Position numbers and translations under genes: made by a program. The notes beneath the pieces are model-generated. The model saw only the letters and a program-made list of their open reading frames with translations, had not been told where the DNA came from and made no database searches. A stretch of DNA of 64,000 nt from Halictus rubicundus (taxonomy: Eukaryota; Arthropoda; Insecta; Hymenoptera; Halictidae), in contig NW_027489064.1 of the NCBI RefSeq assembly GCF_050948215.1, forward strand, positions 1-64,000. Direction: 5' to 3'. This document shows, piece after piece, positions 56,201 to 64,000 of this stretch (the first letter of the stretch is position 1; every line of letters starts with the position of its first letter).

Positions 56201-57375
56201 TAGAGGATAGGGTAGGATAGAGGATAGGATAGGAAAGGGGATAGGATAGGATAGAGGATAGGATAGGATAGAGGATAGAATAGGATAGAGGATAGGATAG
56301 GATAGAGGATAGGATAGGATAGAGGATCGGATAGAAGATAGGATAGGATAGAGGATAGGATAGGATAGAGGATAGTATATGATAGAGGATAGGATAGAAT
56401 AGAGGATAGGATAGGATTTAGGATAGGATAGGATAGAGGATAGGATTGAGGATAGGATAGAGGATAGGATAGAGGATAGGATAGGATAGAGGATCGGATA
56501 GAGGATAGGATAGGATAGAGGAAAGGATATAATAGAGGATAGGATAGGTAATTGGATAGGATAGAGGATAGGATAAGGTAGAGGATAGTATAGGATAGAG
56601 GATAGGATAGGATAAAGGATATAATAGGATAGAGGATAGGATAGGATAGAGGATAGGATAGGATAGAGGATAGGATAGGATAGAGGATAGGATAGGATAG
56701 AGGATAGGATAGGATAGGATAGAGGATAGGATAGGATAGAGGATAGGATGGGATAGAGGATAGGATAGGATAGAGGATAGAATAGGATAGAGGATAGGGT
56801 AGGATAGAGGATAGGATAGGAAAGGGGATAGGATAGGATAGAGGATAGGATAGGATAGAGGATAGAATAGGATAGAGGATAGGATAGGATAGAGGATAGG
56901 ATAGGATAGAGGATCGGATAGAAGATAGGATAGGATAGAGGATAGGGTAGGATACATGATAGGATAGGATAGAGGATAGGATAGAGGATAGGATAGGATA
57001 GAGGATAGGATAGGATAGAGGATAGGATGGGATAGAGGATAGGATAGGATAGAGGATAGAATAGGATAGAGGATAGGGTAGGATAGAGGATAGGATAGGA
57101 TAGAGGATAGGATAGGATAGAGGATAGGATAGGATGGGATAGAGGATAGGATAGGATAGAGGATATAATAGGATTGAGGAAAGGATAGGATAGAGGATAG
57201 GATAGGATAGAGGATAGGATAGAGTATACGATAGAGGATTGGATATGATAGAGGATAGGATTGAGGATACGATAGAGGATAGGATAGAGGATAGGATAAG
57301 ATAGAGGATAGGATAGGATAGAGGATATGATAGGATAGATGATCGGATAGAGGATAGGATAGGATAGAGGATAGG
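44255..57375. repeat. Regular GGATA/GGATAGA satellite, block D
   Basis: This is a regular array like blocks A and C. Its first ~2.3 kb (44,551-46,821) repeats 40,320-42,590. From about 45.4 kb on it follows block A. Offsets are 44,437 bp (GGATATGTTAG at 1,578 and 46,015; GGAAAGG at 2,138 and 46,575; GATATTAAAGGGG at 2,537 and 46,974), then 44,216 near 4.66 kb, about 44,310-44,325 near 6-8 kb, and 43,808 near 11.1 kb. No gene is visible in it. Confidence 0.92.
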
Positions 57376-59177
57376 AGTGGAAAGAGGGTAGGATAGGATA
57401 GAGGATAGGATAGGATAGAGGATAGGATAGGATAGAGGATAGGAAAGGATACAGGATAGGGTAGGGGATTGGATAGGGAATAGGACAGGATACGATAGAG
57501 GATAGCATAGGATAGAGGATAGGATAGGATAGAGAATAGGATAGGAAAGAGGATAGGATAGTATAGAGGATAGGATAGGACTGACGATGGGATAGCATTG
57601 AGGATAGGATAGGATAGAGGATAGGATAGAGGATTGGATAGGATAGAGGACAGGATACGATAGAGGATAGGATAGGATAGAGGATAGGATAGGATGGAGG
57701 ATAGGATAGGATAGAGGATAGGATAGGATAGAGGATAGGATAGCATAGAGGATAGGATAGGATAGAGGATAGGATATTACAGAGGATAGGATAGAGTATA
57801 GGATAGAGGATAGGATAGGACAGAGGATAGGATAGAGTATAGGATAGAGGATGCAGGATAGGATAGGATAGAGGGTAGGATAGTATAGGATATAGGATAG
57901 GATACAGAATAGGAAAGGATATAGGATAGAGAATAGGATATGATATAGGATAGAGAATAGGATAGGATATGAGATATTATAGGATAGAGGATAGGATAGG
58001 ATATTGAATACGATAGGATTGAGGATAGGATAGGATGGAGGATAGGATAGGACAGAGGATAGGATGGGGGATAGGATAGGATAGAGGATAGGATAGGATA
58101 GAGGATAGGAGAGGGTTGAGGATAGGATAGAGGATAGGGTAGGATAGAGGATATGATAGGATAGAGGATAGGATAGGATAGAGGATAGGATATCATACAG
58201 TATAGGATAGAGGATGGAGGATAGGATAGGATAGAGGATAAGATAGGATAGAGTGTAGGATAGGAAAGAGGATAGGATAGTATAGAGGATAGGATAGGAC
58301 TGAGGATGGGATAGGATTGAGGATAGGATAGGATAGAGGATAGGATAGAGGATTGGATAGGATAGAGGACAGGATACGATAGAGGATAGGATAGGATAGA
58401 GGATAGGATAGGATAGAGGATAGGATAGGATAGGATAGAGGATAGGATAGGATAGAGGATAGGATAGGAGAGAGGATAGGATAGGATAGAGGTTAGGATA
58501 GGATAGAGGATAGGATAGAGGATTGGATAGGATATAGGACAGGGTACGATAGATGATAGGATAGGATAGAGGATAGGATAGAGGATAGGATAGGATAGAG
58601 GATAGGAAAGGATACAGAATAGGGTAGGGGATTGGATAGGATAGAGGACAGGATACGATAGAGGATAGGATAGGATAGAGGATAGGGTAGGATAGAGAAT
58701 AGGATAGGAAAGAGGATAGGATAGGATAGAGGATAGGATATTATTGCGGATGGGATAGGATTGAGGATAGGATAGGATAGAGGATAGGATAGAGGATTGG
58801 ATAGGATAGAGGACAGGATACGATAGAGGATACGATAGGATAGAGGATAGGGTAGGATAGAGAATAGGATAGGAAAGAGGATAGGATAGGATAGAGGATA
58901 GGATATTATTGCGGATGGGATAGGATTGAGGATAGGATAGGATAGAGGATAGGATAGAGGATTGGATAGGATAGAGGACAGGATACGATAGAGGATACGA
59001 TAGGATAGAGGATAGGATAGGATAAAGGATAGGATAGGATAGAGGATAGGATAGAGGATAGGATAGGATAGAGGATAGGAGAGGATTGAGGATAGGATAG
59101 AGGATAGGATAGGATAGAGGATAGGGTAGGATAGAGGATATGATAGGATAGAGGATAGGATAGGATAGAGGATAGGA
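56955..59177. repeat. Long direct repeat, right copy (partner 17,946-20,168)
   Basis: This is the right-hand copy at a constant offset of 39,009 bp. It carries the regular-to-diverged subfamily transition (AGTGGAAAGAGGG at 57,376) exactly as on the left. That shows the transition was duplicated as part of a larger unit and did not arise twice. Confidence 0.85.
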
Positions 59178-59199
59178 TAGGATTGAGGATAGGATAGCA

Positions 59200-60780
59200 T
59201 AGAGGATAGGATAGGATAGAGGATAGGATAGGATTGAGGATAGGATAGCATAGAGGATAGGATAGCATAGAGGATAGGATAGGATAGACAATAGGATATT
59301 ACAGAGGATAGGATAGAGTATAGGATAGAGGATAGGATAGGACAGAGGATAGGATAGAGTATAGGATAGAGGATGCAGGATAGGATAGGATAGAGGGTAG
59401 GATAGTATAGGATATAGGATAGGATACAGAATAGGAAAGGATATAGGATAGAGAATAGGATATGATATAGGATAGAGAATAGGATAGGATATGGGATATT
59501 ATAGGATAGAGGATAGGATAGGATATTGAATACGATAGGATTGAGGATAGGATAGGATGGAGGATAGGATAGGATAGAGGATAGGATAGGATAGAGGATA
59601 GGAGAGGATTGAGGATAGGATAGAGGATAGGATAGGATAGAGGATAGGGTAGGATAGAGGATAGGATAGGATAGAGGATAGGATGGGATAGAGGATAGGA
59701 TAGGATTGAGGATAGAATAGGATAGCGGATAGGATAGGATAGAGGATAGGGTAGGATAGAGGATAGGATAGGATAGAGGATAGGATAGGATGGGATAGAG
59801 GATAGGATAGGATAGAGGTTAGTATAGGATAGAGGATAGGATAGAATAGAGGATAGGATAGGATAAAGGATAGGATAGGATAGAGGATAGGATAGGATAG
59901 AGGATAGAATAGGATAGAGGATATAATAGGATTGAGGAAAGGATAGGATAGAGGATAGGATAGGATAGAGGATAGGATAGGGTAGAGGATCGGATATTAT
60001 AGAGGATAGGATAGGATATAGGATATAGGATAGGATAGGATAGAGGATATGATAGGATAGAGGATAGGATAGGATAGAGGATAGGATAGGATAGAGGATA
60101 GGATAGAGGATAGGGTAGGATAGAGGATAGGATAGGATAGAGGAAAGGATGGGATAGAGGATAGGATAGAATAGAGAATAGGATAGAGTATATGATAGAG
60201 GATGGAGGATAGGATAGCATAGAGGATATGATAGGATAGAGGATAGGATGGAGGATTGGATAGGATAGAGGATAGGATAGGATAGGATTGAGGATAGGAT
60301 GGGATAGAGGATAGGATAGAATAGAGAATAGGATAGAGTATATGATATAGGATGGAGGATAGGATAGGATTGAGGATAGGATAGGATAGAGGATAGGATA
60401 GGATAGAGGATAGGATAGGATACAGGATATAGGATAGGATAGGATAGAGGATAGGATAGGATAGAGGATAGGATAGGATAGAGGATAGGATAGGATAGAG
60501 GATAGGATAGAGGATAGGATAGGATAGAGGATAGGATAGGATAGAGGATAGGATAGGATAGAGGATAGGATAAGATAGAGGATAGGGTAGGATAGAGAAT
60601 AGGATAGGAAAGAGGATAGGATAGGATAGAGGATAGGATATTATAGCGGATGGGATAGGATTGAGGATAGGATAGGATAGAGGATAGGACAGGATAGAGG
60701 ATAGGATACAATAGAGTATAGGATAGAGTATAGGATAGAGGATGGAGGATAGGATAGGATAGAGGATAGGATAGGATTGG
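59200..60780. repeat. Long direct repeat, right copy (partner 20,785-22,365)
   Basis: This is the right-hand copy at an offset of 38,415 bp with a few substitutions. Its right edge is the junction with the 111 bp ATTGG-bounded module, which the left copy lacks at the same place. Confidence 0.85.
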
Positions 60781-60886
60781 GATAGATAGATAGGATAGAT
60801 AATAGAGGATAGGATAGGATAGAGGATACGATATGATAGTGGATAGGCTAGGATGGAGGATAGGATAGGATAGAGGATAGGATAGG
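60776..60886. repeat. 111 bp module bounded by ATTGG
   Basis: This is the same module as at 24,964-25,074 and 63,818-63,928. After it, homology to the left copy resumes at an offset of 38,526 bp, exactly 111 more than before. The flanking ATTGG repeat is consistent with a deletion on the left by exchange between short direct repeats. Confidence 0.75.
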
Positions 60887-63817
60887 ATTGGTGATAGGAT
60901 AGGATAGAGGATAGGATAGAATAGAGGATAGGATAGGATAGTGGATAGGATAGAATAGAGGGTAGGATAGAGTATAGGATAGAGGATGGAGGATACGATA
61001 GGATAGAGGATAAGATAGGATAAAGGATAGGATAGGATGGATCATAGGATATGACAGAGGATAGGATAGTATAGAGTATAGGTTTGGATAGAGAATAGGA
61101 TAGGAGATAGGATAGATAATAGGATAGTATATAGGATATTATAGGATAGAGTATAGGATTGGATAGAGAATAGGATAGGATATAGGATAGATGATAGGAT
61201 AGGATATAGGATATTATAGGATAGAGGATAGGATAGGATAGAGGATACGATTCGACAGAGGATAGGATAGGATAGACGATAGAGGATGCGATGGATGATA
61301 GGATAGGATAGAGGATAGGATAGGATAGAGGATATGATAGGATAGGATTGAGGATAGGATGGGATAGAGGATAGGATAGAATAGAGAATAGGATAGAGTA
61401 TATGATAGAGGATGGAGGATAGGATAGGATAGAGGATATGATAGGATAGAGGATAGGATGGAGGATTGGATAGGATAGAGGATAGGATAGGATAGGATTG
61501 AGGATAGGATGGGATAGAGGATAGGATAGAATAGAGAATAGGATAGAGTATATGATATAGGATGGAGGATAGGATAGGATTGAGGATAGGATAGGATAGA
61601 GGATAGGATAGAATAGAGGATATTATAGGATAGAGGATAGGATACAATAGAGTATAGGATAGAGTATAGGATAGAGGATAGGATAGGATGGATGATAGGA
61701 TATGATAGAGGATAGGATAGGATAGAGGATAGGATAGGATAAAGGAAAGGATAGGATAGAGTATAGGATAGGATAGAGGATAGGATAGCGGATAGGATAG
61801 AGGAAAGGATAGGATAGAGGATAGGATAGGATAGAGGATACGATATGATACAGGATAGGGTAGGATGGAGGATAGGATAGGATAGAGGATAGGATGGGAT
61901 AGACGATAGAGGATGCGATGCATGATAGGATATGATAGAGGATAGGATAGGATGGAGGACAGGATAGGATAGAGGATAGGATAGGATAGAGGATAGGATA
62001 GGATAGAGGATAGGATAGGATAGAGGAAAGGGTAGAGGATAGGATAGGATAGAGGATAGGATAGGATAGAGGATAGGAGAGGATACGATAGAGGATAGTA
62101 TAGATGATAGGATAGGTTAGAGGATCTGATAGAGGATAGGATAGGATAGAGGATAGGATAGGATAGGATAGAGGATAGGATAGGATAGGATAGAGGATAG
62201 GATAGGATAGAGGATAGGATAGGATAGAGGATAGGATAGGATAGAGGATAGGATAGGATAGAGGATAGGATAGGATAGAGGATAGGATAGGATAGAGGAT
62301 TGGATATGATAGAGGATAGGATAGAGGATAAAATAGGATAGATGATATTATAGGATAGAGGATAGGATATGATAGAGTAAACGATATTATAGAGGATAGG
62401 ATAGAGGATAGGATAGGATCGAGGATAGGATAGAGGATAGGATAGAGGATAGGATAGGATAGGGGATAGGATAGGATAGAGGATCGGATAGAGGATAGGA
62501 TAGGATAGAGGATAGGATAGGATAGAGGATAGGATAGGATAGAGGATAGGATAGGATACGATAGAGGATAGTATAGATGATAGGATAGGTTAGAGGATCT
62601 GATAGAGGATAGGATAGGATAGAGGATAGGATTGGATAGAGGATAGGATTGGATAGAGGATAGGATAGAGGATAGGATAGAGGATAGGATAGGATAGAGG
62701 ATAGGATAGGATAGAGGATAGGATAGGATAGAGGGTAGAGGATAGGATAGGATAGAGGATAGGATAGGATAGAGAATAGGATAGGATAGAGGATAAGATA
62801 GGATAGAGTGTAGGAAAGTATTGATGATAGGATGTGTGAGAGGATATTATAGTATAGAGTATATGATAGGATACAGAATAGGATAGGATATAGGATAGAG
62901 AATAGGATAGGATATAGGATAGAGAATAGGATAGGATATAGGATAGGATAGGATAGAGGATAGGACAGGATAGAGGATAGGATAGGATAGAGGATAGGAT
63001 ATCATACAGTATAGGATAGAGGATGGAGGATAGGATAGGATAGAGGATAAGATAGGATAGAGCGTAGGGAAGTATTCATGATAGGATATGTGAGAGGATA
63101 GGATAGTATAGAGTTTAGGATTGGATAGAGAATAGGATAGGATATAGGATAGAGAATAGCATAGGATATAGGATAGAGAATAGGATAGGATATAGGATAT
63201 TATAGGATAGAGGATAGGATAGGATAGAGGATAGGATAGGATAGAGGATAGGATAGGATAGAGGGTAGGATAGCATAGATGATAGGATAGGATAGAGGAT
63301 AGGATGGAGGATAGGATAGGATAGAGGATAGTATAGGATAGAGCTTAGGATAGGATAGAGGATAGGATAGGATAGAGGATAGGATAGGATAGAGGATAGG
63401 ATAGGTAATTGGATAGGATAGAGTATAGGATAAGGTAGAGGATAGGATAGGATAGAGGATATAATAGGATAGAGGATAGGATAGGATAGAGGATAGGATA
63501 GGATAGAGGATATGATAGGATAAAGGATAGGATAGGATAGAGGATAGGATAGAGGATAGGATAGGATAGAGGATAGGATAGGATAGAGGATAGGATAGGA
63601 TAGAGGATAGGATAGGATAGAGGATAGGGTAGGATAGAGAATAGGATAGGAAAGAGGATAGGATAGGATAGAGGATAGGATATTATAGCGGATGGGATAG
63701 GATTGTGGATAGGATAGGATAGAGGATAGGACAGGATAGAGGATAGGATACAATAGAGTATAGGATAGAGTATAGGATAGAGGATGGAGGATAGGATAGG
63801 ATAGAGGATAGGATAGG

Positions 63818-63928
63818 ATTGGGATAGATAGATAGGATAGATAATAGAGGATAGGATAGGATAGAGGATACGATATGATAGTGGATAGGCTAGGATGGAG
63901 GATAGGATAGGATAGAGGATAGGATAGG
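63818..63928. repeat. 111 bp module bounded by ATTGG
   Basis: This is the third copy of the module, near the right end of the window. It follows GATGGAGGATAGGATAGG and precedes ATTGGTGATAGG, the same context as the other two copies. Confidence 0.75.
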
Positions 63929-64000
63929 ATTGGTGATAGGATAGGATAGAGGATAGGATAGAATAGAGGATAGGATAGGATAGTGGATAGGATAGAATAG

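Larger units (their letters stand above)
57376..64000. repeat. Diverged GGATA satellite subfamily, block E (copy of block B)
   Basis: This block has the same variant vocabulary and order as 18,366 to about 25,190: AGAATAGGATATGATATAGG, GATTGCGGATGGG, GTGTGAGAGGATATTATAG at ~62,830, and AGCGTAG at 63,061 (partner 24,554). The offset falls from 39,009 to 38,415, then settles near 38,500-38,526 bp. The array runs off the end of the window. No gene is visible. Confidence 0.88.

Overview
The window is almost entirely satellite DNA, with one gene-derived island. About 63.3 of the 64 kb is a tandem array of the 5-mer GGATA and the 7-mer GGATAGA (TATCC and TCTATCC on the other strand). The commonest combination is the 12-mer GGATAGGATAGA. 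Cytosine is nearly absent from the + strand. I see no tRNA, rRNA, CRISPR array or host protein gene in the array. The very long open frames on the minus strand follow from its base composition.

The exception is a GC-rich insert at 43,544-44,254. It is the 3' end of a non-LTR (LINE-type) retrotransposon: the last ~94 codons of an ORF2/reverse-transcriptase polyprotein, a ~406 bp 3' UTR and a 20-A tail. The remaining half of a zinc knuckle (H-x4-C in a DTAQHTLEECPAW-type context) and the FCE-x-VM-x2-KE-x-AER tail resemble R1-clade elements (R1, TRAS, SART, Waldo and relatives). That clade is typical of arthropods, so an insect or other arthropod is the best guess for the host. This rests on recognition by eye, not on a search. 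An exact 18 bp repeat of satellite sequence flanks the insert. Removing the element and one repeat copy regenerates a sequence found uninterrupted elsewhere in the array.

Layout: 1 to ~18.37 kb, regular array with higher-order repeats. ~18.37-31.4 kb, a more diverged subfamily carrying ATAGAGAATAGGATAT-type variants. ~31.4-43.54 kb, regular array again with a ~3.1 kb higher-order period. 43.54-44.25 kb, the retroelement fragment. 44.26 to ~57.37 kb, regular array. ~57.38-64 kb, the diverged subfamily again.

The right part (~44.5-64 kb) is a second copy of the left part (~1-25 kb). The offset starts at 44,437 bp and shrinks stepwise to ~38.5 kb through internal deletions or expansions. The window therefore holds about one and a half copies of a ~40 kb super-repeat. 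I found no evidence of a new enzymatic or defence system. What merits attention is the repeat architecture and the satellite-inserted R1-like element.
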